A DNA stretch of 64,000 nt from Microbacterium sp. W4I20. Its GTDB lineage: Bacteria; Actinomycetota; Actinomycetes; Actinomycetales; Microbacteriaceae. Below are positions 49,007 through 62,180 of the stretch, piece by piece. The DNA is taken from assembly GCF_030816505.1 (NCBI RefSeq), contig NZ_JAUSYB010000001.1, positions 434,001 through 498,000 of the forward strand, given 5' to 3'. The number at the start of each line of letters is the position of its first letter. The first letter of the stretch is position 1. The position numbers were made by a program, and so were the translations under genes. Under the pieces are notes generated by a model. The model worked only from the letters and a program-made list of their open reading frames with translations. It searched no databases and had not been told where the DNA came from.

Positions 49007-49806
49007 GCCGCGTGGAACACGCCCTCGCCCGCGCGCACGCCGCCGGACGCAGTGCATTCGTCGGCTATCTGCCCGTCGGGTTCCCCGACCTCGAGACCAG
49101 CATCCAGGCCGCCATCGCCCTCGCCGAGAACGGCGTCGACATCATCGAACTCGGCCCGCCCTACAGCGACCCGGTGATGGACGGCGCGATCATCCAGGAG
49201 GCGACGACCCAGGCGCTGGCCGCCGGATTCACGACCGCCGACCTCTTCACGGCGATCCGCGCGATCACCGCCGCGACCGACGTCCCGGTGCTCGTCATGA
49301 CCTACTGGAACCCCGTCATGCAGTACGGCGTCGACCGCTACGCCGACGATCTGCTCGCGGCCGGCGGCGCCGGACTCATCACGCCCGACATCACGCCCGA
49401 TGTCGCGGGGGAGTGGATCGCCGCCAGCGAGCGCACCGGTCTCGACCGGGTCTTCCTCGCCGCGCCCACTTCGACGGACGAACGCCTCGACCTGGTCGTG
49501 AAGTCCTCCACGGGCTTCGTCTACACGGTGTCGACCATGGGCATCACGGGGGAGCGCACCGAGCTCGACCGCGCGGCCCGCACCCTGGTGGGCCGGCTCC
49601 GCGAGCACGGGGCGACGCGGGCCTGCGTCGGCATCGGCATCTCGACGGCCGAGCAGATCGCGGGCGTCTCCGAATACGCGGACGGCGCGATCGTCGGCAC
49701 CGCGCTGGTCCGAGCCCTGCGCGACGGCGGCATCCCCGCTCTCGCCGAGGTCACCCGAAACCTGGCATCCGGCACGTCGTCGGAACGCCCCGATCACGAG
49801 AACTAG
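49003..49806 (+). CDS. trpA: Tryptophan synthase, alpha chain
   Basis: A 267-residue TIM barrel releasing indole from indole-3-glycerol phosphate. The catalytic glutamate and aspartate are in [21 protein letters not shown]; that loop is slightly divergent from the commoner ELGIPFSDPLADG form, as in other actinobacteria. [14 protein letters not shown] and [15 protein letters not shown] follow, and the phosphate loop is [10 protein letters not shown]. It overlaps trpB by four bases and ends ten bases before lgt. Confidence 0.97.
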   Translation: MSRVEHALARAHAAGRSAFVGYLPVGFPDLETSIQAAIALAENGVDIIELGPPYSDPVMDGAIIQEATTQALAAGFTTADLFTAIRAITAATDVPVLVMTYWNPVMQYGVDRYADDLLAAGGAGLITPDITPDVAGEWIAASERTGLDRVFLAAPTSTDERLDLVVKSSTGFVYTVSTMGITGERTELDRAARTLVGRLREHGATRACVGIGISTAEQIAGVSEYADGAIVGTALVRALRDGGIPALAEVTRNLASGTSSERPDHEN

Positions 49807-49809
49807 AAT
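49804..49809 (+). promoter_or_regulatory. Candidate -10 box of lgt (possible leaderless transcript)
   Basis: TAGAAT overlaps the trpA stop codon and ends seven bases before the lgt ATG. The gap has no ribosome binding site, which fits a leaderless start. Confidence 0.45.
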
Positions 49810-49816
49810 CGCACTC

Positions 49817-50842
49817 ATGTCCCTCGCGCTTCACAGCACCTTCAACGGCGTGCTCGCCAGCATCCCGAGCCCTCCGGTGTCCTTCATCGATCTGGGTCCG
49901 ATCCGGATCCACTTCTACGCGCTCTGCATCATCGCCGGCATCATCGCCGCCACGCTGCTGACGAATCGCCGCCTCACGAAGCGCGGCGCCGAACCGTGGG
50001 TCGTGATCGACATCTCGATCCTGGCCGTTCCGATCGCCATCATCGGTGCGCGCGTCTTCCACGTGCTGACGCACCCGAACTTCTACTTCGGTGAGGGCAG
50101 GAACACCTGGAACCCGTTCGAGCCCGGTTCCGTCTGGGCGATCTGGGAGGGGGGTATCGCCATCTTCGGCGCCCTCATCGGCGGCGCGATCGGCGCCTAT
50201 CTCGGATGCCGGTGGACAGGCATCCGCTTCTGGACCTTCGCCGACGCTCTCGCGCCCGGTCTGCTCCTCGCTCAGGCGATGGGCCGGTTCGGCAACTGGT
50301 TCAACAAGGAGCTGTTCGGTCTTCCGACCGATCTGCCGTGGGGTCTCGAGATCCCCGCCGACAACTCGGCCTTCCCCGCCGGCCTTCCGGAGGGCACGCT
50401 CTTCCACCCCACCTTCCTCTACGAAGTGCTCTGGAACGGTCTCGGCGTGATCGTGCTGCTGTGGCTCGGCCGCAAGCTCTTCTTCCAGTGGGGCCGTCTG
50501 TTCGCGATCTACCTGATCTGGTACAGCGCCGGCCGTGTCGTCTGGGAGTCGATCCGCATCGACCCGAGCGAGATCATCCTGGGCCTGCGCAGCAACGTCT
50601 GGGCCGCGATCATCGGCATCGTCGTCGGTATCGCGATCCTCATCGTGCAGACGCGTCGTCACCCGGGCCTCGAGCCGTCGCCCTACCAGCCCGGCCGCGG
50701 ACGGACCGACGAAGGCGCTGATGTAGAATCGCAGGACAATCCCTCCGATTTCGTCGACGTGAGCGAGCCTCCGGCCGAAGAAGTCACCGCAGGAGCCAGC
50801 GCCACAAGCACCGCTCCCACGGACTCGGAAGGCTCTCGCTAG
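49817..50842 (+). CDS. lgt: Prolipoprotein diacylglyceryl transferase
   Basis: A 341-residue integral membrane enzyme that adds diacylglycerol to the lipobox cysteine of prolipoproteins such as the DUF4349 protein in this window. About seven hydrophobic helices are visible. The catalytic signature LLAQAMGRFGNWFNKELFG and the region LYEVLWNGLGVIVLLWLGRK are present, as is the arginine in WYSAGRVVWESIRIDPSE. The last 60 residues are a hydrophilic acidic tail, and that tail's DNA contains a candidate gltB promoter (50724). lgt after trpA is a conserved actinobacterial order. Confidence 0.96.
   Translation: MSLALHSTFNGVLASIPSPPVSFIDLGPIRIHFYALCIIAGIIAATLLTNRRLTKRGAEPWVVIDISILAVPIAIIGARVFHVLTHPNFYFGEGRNTWNPFEPGSVWAIWEGGIAIFGALIGGAIGAYLGCRWTGIRFWTFADALAPGLLLAQAMGRFGNWFNKELFGLPTDLPWGLEIPADNSAFPAGLPEGTLFHPTFLYEVLWNGLGVIVLLWLGRKLFFQWGRLFAIYLIWYSAGRVVWESIRIDPSEIILGLRSNVWAAIIGIVVGIAILIVQTRRHPGLEPSPYQPGRGRTDEGADVESQDNPSDFVDVSEPPAEEVTAGASATSTAPTDSEGSR
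50724..50729 (+). promoter_or_regulatory. Candidate -10 box for gltBD inside the lgt tail
   Basis: TAGAAT lies in the poorly conserved C-terminal coding tail of lgt, about 196 bases before the gltB start. It would produce a long leader that includes the hairpin at 50845. Confidence 0.4.
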
Positions 50843-50844
50843 CC

Positions 50845-50860
50845 TCCTCGTCCGCGAGGA
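50845..50860 (+). terminator. Short hairpin after lgt
   Basis: TCCTCG / CGAGGA with a TCCG loop, two bases after the lgt stop, without a T tract. It may be a weak terminator or part of the gltB leader. The rest of the 82-base gap holds only the gltB ribosome binding site (GAGGA). Confidence 0.4.
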
Positions 50861-50924
50861 ACCCACGCATCCGCCCGGCCAATGACGTCCCCGGGTCATC
50901 TGAACGATCTGAGGACGGTACCGC

Positions 50925-56964
<6,040 letters not shown>

Positions 56965-57026
56965 GCTGAGCCGCGGCACCGTCGCCTGATTCACCTTCCC
57001 CCACTTTTCTACCCTGGAGAATTCTG

Positions 57027-58478
57027 TTGAGACGCGCGAAAATCGTCGCCACCCTGGGCCCCGCCACTTCCACCTATGAGACGGTGCGCGCACTGATCGA
57101 TGCGGGGGTGGACGTCGCCCGCCTGAACCTCAGCCACGGTGACTACTCCGTCCACGAGAACAATTACGCCAACGTGCGTCGTGCCGCCGATGACGCCGGT
57201 CGGGCCGTGGCCATCCTGGTCGACCTGCAGGGTCCGAAGATCCGTCTCGGCAAGTTCGAGAACGGCCCCTACGAGCTCGCCAAGGGCGACATCTTCAAGA
57301 TCACCACCGAAGACATCATCGGCAACAAGGAGATCTGCGGGACGACCTTCAAGGGTCTGCCGCAGGACGTCAACCCTGGCGACTTCCTCCTGATCGACGA
57401 CGGCAAGGTGCGCGTCGAGGTCATCGAGACCGACGGCGTCGTCGTCACCACGAAGGTCATCGTCGCCGGAGCCGTGTCGAACAACAAGGGCATCAACCTG
57501 CCCGGTGTCGCCGTGAACGTCCCCGCGCTCAGTGAGAAGGACGAGGACGACCTCCGCTGGGGTCTGCGCATCGGCGCCGACCTCATCGCGCTCTCGTTCG
57601 TCCGCAACGCCTCGGACGTCACCCGCGTGCACGAGATCATGGCCGAAGAGGGTGTCCGGGTTCCGGTCATCGCGAAGGTCGAGAAGCCGCAGGCCGTCGA
57701 CGCGCTCGAGGAGATCGTCGACGCGTTCGACTCCATCATGGTCGCCCGTGGTGACCTGGGTGTCGAGCTTCCGCTGGAGGCTGTCCCGATCGTGCAGAAG
57801 CGCGCTGTCGAGCTCGCCCGCCGGATGGCGAAGCCCGTCATCGTGGCGACGCAGATGCTCGAGTCGATGATCAACAGCCCGGTGCCGACGCGCGCCGAGA
57901 CCTCCGACGTCGCCAACGCCGTGCTCGACGGCGCCGACGCCGTGATGCTCTCCGGTGAGACCAGCGTCGGCGACTACCCGGTCGTGGTCGTCGAGACCAT
58001 GGCCCGCATCATCGAGTCCACCGAGGAGCACGGCCTGGAGCGCATCGCGCCCCTCACGACGAAGCCGCGCACGCAGGGTGGCGCCATCACGCTCGCGGCC
58101 CTCGAGGTCGCCGAGTTCGTCGAGGCGAAGTTCCTCTGCGTGTTCACGCAGTCGGGTGACTCCGCGCGCCGTCTGTCGCGTCTGCGCTCGCGCATCCCGA
58201 TGCTGGCGTTCACACCCGACCCCGACATCCGTCGCCGCATGGCGCTGACCTGGGGCATCCGCTCCACGCTCGTCGACATGGTGCAGCACACCGACCTGAT
58301 GTACCTGCAGGTCGACGACTACCTGCTCGGCAGCGGTCTGGCCGAGGAAGGGGACAAGGTCGTCGTGATCTCCGGTTCCCCTCCCGGAATCGTGGGTTCC
58401 ACCAACGACATCCGCGTCCACAAGGTCGGGGACGCGGTCAACGGTGCGGCACCCATCTACAAGGAAGCGACCGTCTGA
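57027..58478 (+). CDS. pyk: Pyruvate kinase
   Basis: A 483-residue glycolytic enzyme making pyruvate and ATP. The start is read as TTG at 57027 because GGAGA lies eight bases upstream and the protein then begins with the usual MRRAKIVATLGPAT. Active-site blocks are ALSFVRNASDV, IMVARGDLGVELPLEAVPIV and KPVIVATQMLESMI; the C-terminal domain ends normally. TACCCT before the start could be its -10 box. A strong hairpin terminates the gene. Its position a few genes before the ANTAR regulator and polA matches the mycobacterial order. Confidence 0.96.
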   Translation: MRRAKIVATLGPATSTYETVRALIDAGVDVARLNLSHGDYSVHENNYANVRRAADDAGRAVAILVDLQGPKIRLGKFENGPYELAKGDIFKITTEDIIGNKEICGTTFKGLPQDVNPGDFLLIDDGKVRVEVIETDGVVVTTKVIVAGAVSNNKGINLPGVAVNVPALSEKDEDDLRWGLRIGADLIALSFVRNASDVTRVHEIMAEEGVRVPVIAKVEKPQAVDALEEIVDAFDSIMVARGDLGVELPLEAVPIVQKRAVELARRMAKPVIVATQMLESMINSPVPTRAETSDVANAVLDGADAVMLSGETSVGDYPVVVVETMARIIESTEEHGLERIAPLTTKPRTQGGAITLAALEVAEFVEAKFLCVFTQSGDSARRLSRLRSRIPMLAFTPDPDIRRRMALTWGIRSTLVDMVQHTDLMYLQVDDYLLGSGLAEEGDKVVVISGSPPGIVGSTNDIRVHKVGDAVNGAAPIYKEATV

Positions 58479-58498
58479 CCTGGTTCGGATGCTGACGG

Positions 58499-58531
58499 GA
58501 GGGGCGGGACTTCGGTCCCGTCCCTCTCGTC
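58499..58531 (+). terminator. Intrinsic terminator after pyk
   Basis: An 11-base-pair stem (58500-58510 with 58515-58525, one G-T pair) around a TTCG tetraloop, followed by a pyrimidine-rich tail (CTCGTCGTT). It starts about 20 bases after the pyk stop. Confidence 0.85.
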
Positions 58532-58598
58532 GTTCCCGGATGCTTCGCAGTTCCGACGCCGCGCGTCAACCCGCTGCCGCCCCCGATCCGGGTCGCGG

Positions 58599-58604
58599 TA
58601 GCTT
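58599..58604 (+). promoter_or_regulatory. Candidate -10 box of the first alpha/beta hydrolase (possible leaderless transcript)
   Basis: TAGCTT ends seven bases before the ATG. Only pyrimidines lie between, so there is no ribosome binding site and a leaderless mRNA is likely. Confidence 0.45.
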
Positions 58605-58611
58605 TTCTCCC

Positions 58612-59424
58612 ATGGGTTCCGATCACCGCCGCATCAGCACCGGAGGACTGACGTTCGGAGTGATCGAGAGTCCTCGCCCGGCCGGGTCCCTCGCCCCGAT
58701 GGTCGTGCTGGTGCACGGGATCGGGATGTCGCATCGCTACCTCTCGCGGCTGCACGACGTGCTCGCCCGTTCCACCCGCGTCGTCTCGATCGACCTGCCG
58801 GGCTTCGCCGGGCTCCCCCAGCCGCGCGAGGCGGCGGACGTGCCTCGCCTCGGCCGCGCCCTCGCCGATGTCATCGCGACGCTGAACGAGGAGCGCATCG
58901 TACTCGTGGGGCATTCGATGGGTGCGCAATGGGTCGTCGAGGCGGCGTTGCACCGGCCGCATGCCGTGTCGGCGGTCGTCGCGATCGGCCCGGTCGCCGA
59001 CGAACGGCACCGCACGATGCCGTCCCAGGCACGCGCGTTGGCCGTCGACACTCTCGGGGAGACCCCGGCGATCAACACGATCGTGTTCACCGACTACCTG
59101 CGGTGTGGCATCCCCTGGTATCTGACCCAGTTGCGGCACATGCTCGCCTACCCGATGGAGAAGCGGGTCCGGCGTCTCTCGATGCCCTTCCTCGTCCTGC
59201 GAGGTGGCGACGACCCGATCGCCGGACGGGGGTGGTGCCGCCGCCTACGAGATGCAGCCCGAGTCGCTCGTTTCGTCGAGATCCCTGGCCACCACCACGT
59301 CGTGCAGCAGTCGGCCCCGCTCGCCGTCGCCGACGCCATCCTGTTCCACACGGCGTCGACGTGGCCGGATGCCGCGCAGGTGCATGCCCGGTCCGAATCG
59401 AAGGCCACCCCATCAATCCGTTGA
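58612..59424 (+). CDS. Alpha/beta-fold hydrolase
   Basis: A 270-residue hydrolase. The open frame extends upstream, but ATG at 58612 follows a good -10 box and the upstream sequence overlaps the pyk terminator. Visible: oxyanion region VLVHGIGMSHRYLSRL, nucleophile elbow LVGHSMGAQWVVEA (Ser near residue 105), a likely acid in LRGGDDPIAG, and the catalytic histidine in PGHHHVV. No signal peptide. The substrate is unknown. It is coupled to a second hydrolase gene through TTGA. Confidence 0.85.
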   Translation: MGSDHRRISTGGLTFGVIESPRPAGSLAPMVVLVHGIGMSHRYLSRLHDVLARSTRVVSIDLPGFAGLPQPREAADVPRLGRALADVIATLNEERIVLVGHSMGAQWVVEAALHRPHAVSAVVAIGPVADERHRTMPSQARALAVDTLGETPAINTIVFTDYLRCGIPWYLTQLRHMLAYPMEKRVRRLSMPFLVLRGGDDPIAGRGWCRRLRDAARVARFVEIPGHHHVVQQSAPLAVADAILFHTASTWPDAAQVHARSESKATPSIR

Positions 59425-60095
59425 AGGCCGCTGCCTGGTGGGCCGCCGACTACGCCTATGCGGGGTACTGGCAGGTGCGCGCCTTCTTCGATCGCGCGGA
59501 TGCCAACTCTTTCGCAACCGGAGATGCCGCGCACATCGTCGTGCTTCCCGGTGTCTACGAGACGTGGAGGTTCATGCAGCCGCTCATCGCGGCACTGCAC
59601 GCGCGCGGTCACCCCGTGCACGTCATCGAGGCGCTGCGGCGGAACCAGCGTCCCGTCACCGAGATGGCCGCCGAGGTCGCCGCATTCCTCGAGGCGCAGG
59701 AACTGAGCGACGTGATCCTCGTGGCGCACAGCAAGGGAGGTCTGGCCGGGAAGCTCGCCATGACCGGCCCGGCCGCCGGTCGTATCCGATCTCTGCTGGC
59801 GGTGGCGACGCCCTTCGGCGGCTCGAGCTATGCCCGCAGGATCCCGATGCGGACTCTACGCGCGTTCTCGCCGGACGACCCTTCGATCGTGAACCTCGGG
59901 CAGCAGCTCGCCGTCAACGAGCGCATCGTCTCGATCTACGCCGAGTTCGACCCGCACATCCCGGAGGGGAGTGAGCTCGCCGGCGCGAAGAACGTACGGC
60001 TCGACACGGGCGGGCACTTCCGCATCCTGGCCCATCCGCGCGTCCTCGCCGAATTGGCTGTGCTCGCCGCGGAGCCTGCCGAGCCCGCGGGCTAG
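59421..60095 (+). CDS. Alpha/beta-fold hydrolase / lipase-like protein
   Basis: A 224-residue hydrolase. The best start is TTG at 59421, overlapping the previous stop as TTGA; no ATG or GTG gives a sensible N-terminus. Nucleophile elbow is LVAHSKGGLAGKLAM (A-H-S-K-G, lipase-like), with HIVVLPGVYETW as the oxyanion strand and a final TGGHFRILAHP carrying the histidine. N-terminal KAAAWWAADYAYAGYWQVRA is aromatic and may bind membrane or lipid. Its TAG stop shares a CTAG with the opposing DUF2945 gene. Confidence 0.8.
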   Translation: MKAAAWWAADYAYAGYWQVRAFFDRADANSFATGDAAHIVVLPGVYETWRFMQPLIAALHARGHPVHVIEALRRNQRPVTEMAAEVAAFLEAQELSDVILVAHSKGGLAGKLAMTGPAAGRIRSLLAVATPFGGSSYARRIPMRTLRAFSPDDPSIVNLGQQLAVNERIVSIYAEFDPHIPEGSELAGAKNVRLDTGGHFRILAHPRVLAELAVLAAEPAEPAG

Positions 60096-60304
60096 GACTT
60101 CAGCTTGCGCAGTGCCGAACCCCGGTGCGCCGCCCGGTCGCCGGACTTCTCGGACTCCACGATGAACGAGGGTTCGTCTGCAGATGCCGTGAACTTCTGG
60201 TCGGCGAACGTGAAGTCGCGCGTCTTGCGCTCGACGATGCGCCCGCGGGTGCGGCCCTGCGACGTGTTCCAGCTGACGCGGTCGCCCTGGGAGAGATCTG
60301 TCAT
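60092..60304 (-). CDS. DUF2945 (hypervirulence-associated, Tudor-like) protein
   Basis: A 70-residue beta-barrel protein: MTDLSQGDRVSWNTSQGRTR and a GRIVERKTRDFTF strand pattern, then a conserved SGDRAAHRGSALRKL end. This family is small, basic and widely distributed in soil bacteria; the function is not known. It is alone on the minus strand beside tRNA-Leu and overlaps the stop codon of the convergent hydrolase. Confidence 0.85.
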   Translation of the reverse strand: MTDLSQGDRVSWNTSQGRTRGRIVERKTRDFTFADQKFTASADEPSFIVESEKSGDRAAHRGSALRKLKS

Positions 60305-60369
60305 GCCGCCAGAGTAGGCAGGCGGCGCGCCGAAGGAACGGGGGTTGACGAGTCAGAGGACTCTCTGGG

Positions 60370-60452
60370 TGCCGGCGGTGGGACTCGAACCCACACGCCC
60401 TTTCGGACAAAGCATTTTGAGTGCTCCGCGTCTGCCATTCCGCCACGCCGGC
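60370..60452 (-). tRNA. tRNA-Leu (anticodon CAA)
   Basis: Read on the minus strand: acceptor arm GCCGGCG/CGCCGGC with discriminator A, a D arm, an anticodon stem enclosing the loop CTCAAAA (anticodon CAA, reading UUG), a class II long variable arm closed by GTCC/GGGC, and T arm GTGGG-TTCGAGT-CCCAC. 83 bases; the 3' CCA is not encoded. Confidence 0.95.
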
Positions 60453-60470
60453 TCGTGTGTCGCGACTTCG

Positions 60471-60476
60471 ACTTTA
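60471..60476 (-). promoter_or_regulatory. Candidate -10 box of tRNA-Leu
   Basis: On the minus strand TAAAGT lies 18 bases before the mature 5' end of the tRNA, a normal distance for a tRNA promoter with a short leader. Confidence 0.4.
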
Positions 60477-60532
60477 GCGCAGGAGGACCGGCCCGAGCGC
60501 CGCGCCACCGCCGGTGCACAGGGCCTCTCCAC

Positions 60533-60538
60533 TAGGAT
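60533..60538 (+). promoter_or_regulatory. Candidate -10 box of the ANTAR regulator gene (possible leaderless transcript)
   Basis: TAGGAT ends six bases before the GTG start, with no purine-rich ribosome binding site between. Confidence 0.45.
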
Positions 60539-60544
60539 GGATCT

Positions 60545-61165
60545 GTGACCGAGCAAGAAGAGCAGGCTGTTGAGCCCACGGCATCCGCACCCCGACGCGT
60601 CGTCGTCGCCGAAGACGAATCGCTGATCCGTCTCGACATCGTCGAGATCCTCCGCGACAACGGTTTCGATGTGGTCGGAGAAGCGGGAGACGGCGAGACC
60701 GCCGTGGCCCTCGCCACCGAACTCCGCCCCGACCTCGTCATCATGGATGTCAAGATGCCCCAGCTCGACGGCATCAGCGCCGCCGAGAAGCTGCACAAGG
60801 GGAACATCGCCCCGGTCGTGCTGCTCACCGCGTTCAGCCAGAAGGAGCTCGTCGAGCGGGCCAGCGAGGCCGGCGCACTGGCCTACGTCGTCAAGCCGTT
60901 CACGCCGAACGACCTCCTCCCGGCCATCGAGATCGCCCTCGCCCGCCACGAGCAGATCATCACGCTCGAGGCCGAGGTCGCCGACATGGTCGAGCGCTTC
61001 GAGACCCGCAAGCTCGTCGACCGGGCCAAGGGTCTGTTGAACGAGAAGATGGGGCTCAGCGAGCCGGAGGCGTTCCGCTGGATCCAGAAGGCGTCGATGG
61101 ACCGTCGTCTCACGATGCAGGACGTCGCCAAGGCGATCATCGAGCAGCTCGCGCCGAAGAAGTAG
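60545..61165 (+). CDS. pdtaR: ANTAR-domain response regulator (PdtaR type)
   Basis: A 206-residue regulator. Receiver domain residues about 18-130: acidic pocket VVVAEDESLIRLD, phospho-acceptor aspartate in LVIMDVKMPQLDGI, then LLTAFSQ and the lysine in YVVKPF. The C-terminal ANTAR RNA-binding domain (about 140-200) is seen as DRAKGLLNEKMGLSEPEAFR and IQKASMDRRLTMQDVA. Proteins of this type bind paired hairpins in mRNA to prevent termination; PdtaR of Mycobacterium is the close match and also lies between pyk and polA. Its histidine kinase partner is not in the window. Confidence 0.94.
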   Translation: MTEQEEQAVEPTASAPRRVVVAEDESLIRLDIVEILRDNGFDVVGEAGDGETAVALATELRPDLVIMDVKMPQLDGISAAEKLHKGNIAPVVLLTAFSQKELVERASEAGALAYVVKPFTPNDLLPAIEIALARHEQIITLEAEVADMVERFETRKLVDRAKGLLNEKMGLSEPEAFRWIQKASMDRRLTMQDVAKAIIEQLAPKK

Positions 61166-61168
61166 CCC

Positions 61169-61732
61169 GTGCTCCGGCTCGACGCCGAGCATGTGATGCG
61201 GCCGGTCGAGGCCGGTGACGGACCGGCGCTCGCACGCGCCTACCTCACGAATCGCGCTCACCTCGCGCCGTGGGAACCGACTCGCGACGAGACGTTCTTC
61301 ACCGACGCCTGGCAGGAGGAAGACGCCCGACGGTGCGTGACGGATGCCGCGGCCGGACGCAGCATCCGATTTCTCATCGTCTCGACCGACGGCGAGATCC
61401 GAGGGCGAATGAACCTGAACAACATCGTGCGCGGTGCGTTCTGGAGCGCCGACCTGGGGTACTGGATCGACGCGTCGCGGCTGCGGCGAGGACTCGCCAC
61501 GCGCGCTGTCCGCCGGGTGACGGAGTACGCGCGAGACGAGCTGAAGCTCCACCGGCTGCAGGCAGCGACGCTCGTGCACAACGCCGGCTCGCAGCGCGTG
61601 CTCGCCGAGAACGGCTTCGTGCGGATCGGCTCAGCGCCGAAGTATCTCCGGATCGCGGGGGAGTGGCAAGACCACCTGCTGTTCCAGCGATTGCTGGAAG
61701 AACCGTTCAGCTCGCGCCCGGCGCGTCCCTGA
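61169..61732 (+). CDS. RimJ/RimL-type N-acetyltransferase
   Basis: A 187-residue GNAT protein starting with GTG three bases after pdtaR, with GAAGAAG as ribosome binding site. Family features are LAPWEPTRDETFF, GRMNLNNIVRGAFWSADLGY, the CoA loop DASRLRRGLATRAVRRVTEY and HNAGSQRVLAENGFVRIG. This subfamily acetylates N-terminal residues of ribosomal proteins; the true target here is unknown. The last 26 bases overlap the convergent thioesterase gene. Confidence 0.87.
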   Translation: MLRLDAEHVMRPVEAGDGPALARAYLTNRAHLAPWEPTRDETFFTDAWQEEDARRCVTDAAAGRSIRFLIVSTDGEIRGRMNLNNIVRGAFWSADLGYWIDASRLRRGLATRAVRRVTEYARDELKLHRLQAATLVHNAGSQRVLAENGFVRIGSAPKYLRIAGEWQDHLLFQRLLEEPFSSRPARP

Positions 61733-62135
61733 CCATGTTCGTGATGCGGATGGTCGAGCAGCGGCGGCCTTGATCGTCGGTCACCACGATCTCGTGCACC
61801 GTGATGCTGCGACCGAGGTGCACGGGAGTGCAGACGCCGGTGACGATGCCGGAAGTGGCGGAACGCGTGTGCGTGGCGTTGATGTCGACGCCGACGGCGA
61901 GGCGGCCGGGGCCGGCGTGCAGGTTCGCGGCCATCGAGCCGAGCGACTCACCGAGCACGACGTACGCGCCGCCGTGCATGAGGCCGACCGGCTGCGTGTT
62001 GCCCTCCACGGGCATCGTGGCGACGCAGCGTTCGAGGCTGAACTCGAGGAACTCCATGCCCATCTTCTGGGCGAGTGCGCCCATTCCGCGGGCGGTGGCC
62101 CAGTCGAGTCCCTCGCTCGTGGCGACGTCGCTCAT
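61707..62135 (-). CDS. PaaI-family hotdog-fold thioesterase
   Basis: A 142-residue acyl-CoA thioesterase. Core motif PVGLMHGGAYVVLGESLGSM contains the HGG oxyanion turn and the catalytic acidic residue; GVDINATHTRSATSG is the second conserved strand. GAGGAGG lies five bases before the ATG. It is divergent from polA across 45 bases and its 3' end lies inside the acetyltransferase gene. A menaquinone-pathway or phenylacetate role cannot be decided from sequence. Confidence 0.9.
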   Translation of the reverse strand: MSDVATSEGLDWATARGMGALAQKMGMEFLEFSLERCVATMPVEGNTQPVGLMHGGAYVVLGESLGSMAANLHAGPGRLAVGVDINATHTRSATSGIVTGVCTPVHLGRSITVHEIVVTDDQGRRCSTIRITNMVRDAPGAS

Positions 62136-62168
62136 GAATCCTCCTCAGCGGGTGTCTGTCGTCCTCGT

Positions 62169-62174
62169 TAGGCT
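62169..62174 (+). promoter_or_regulatory. Candidate -10 box of polA (possible leaderless transcript)
   Basis: TAGGCT ends six bases before the polA GTG, the same arrangement as for pdtaR and rarA. Confidence 0.45.
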
Positions 62175-62180
62175 GACAGG

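Noticed and set aside
50861..50924. Glutamine riboswitch in the gltB leader
   Set aside because: I could not match the sequence to the known glnA-type motif, and such motifs are not expected in this lineage.
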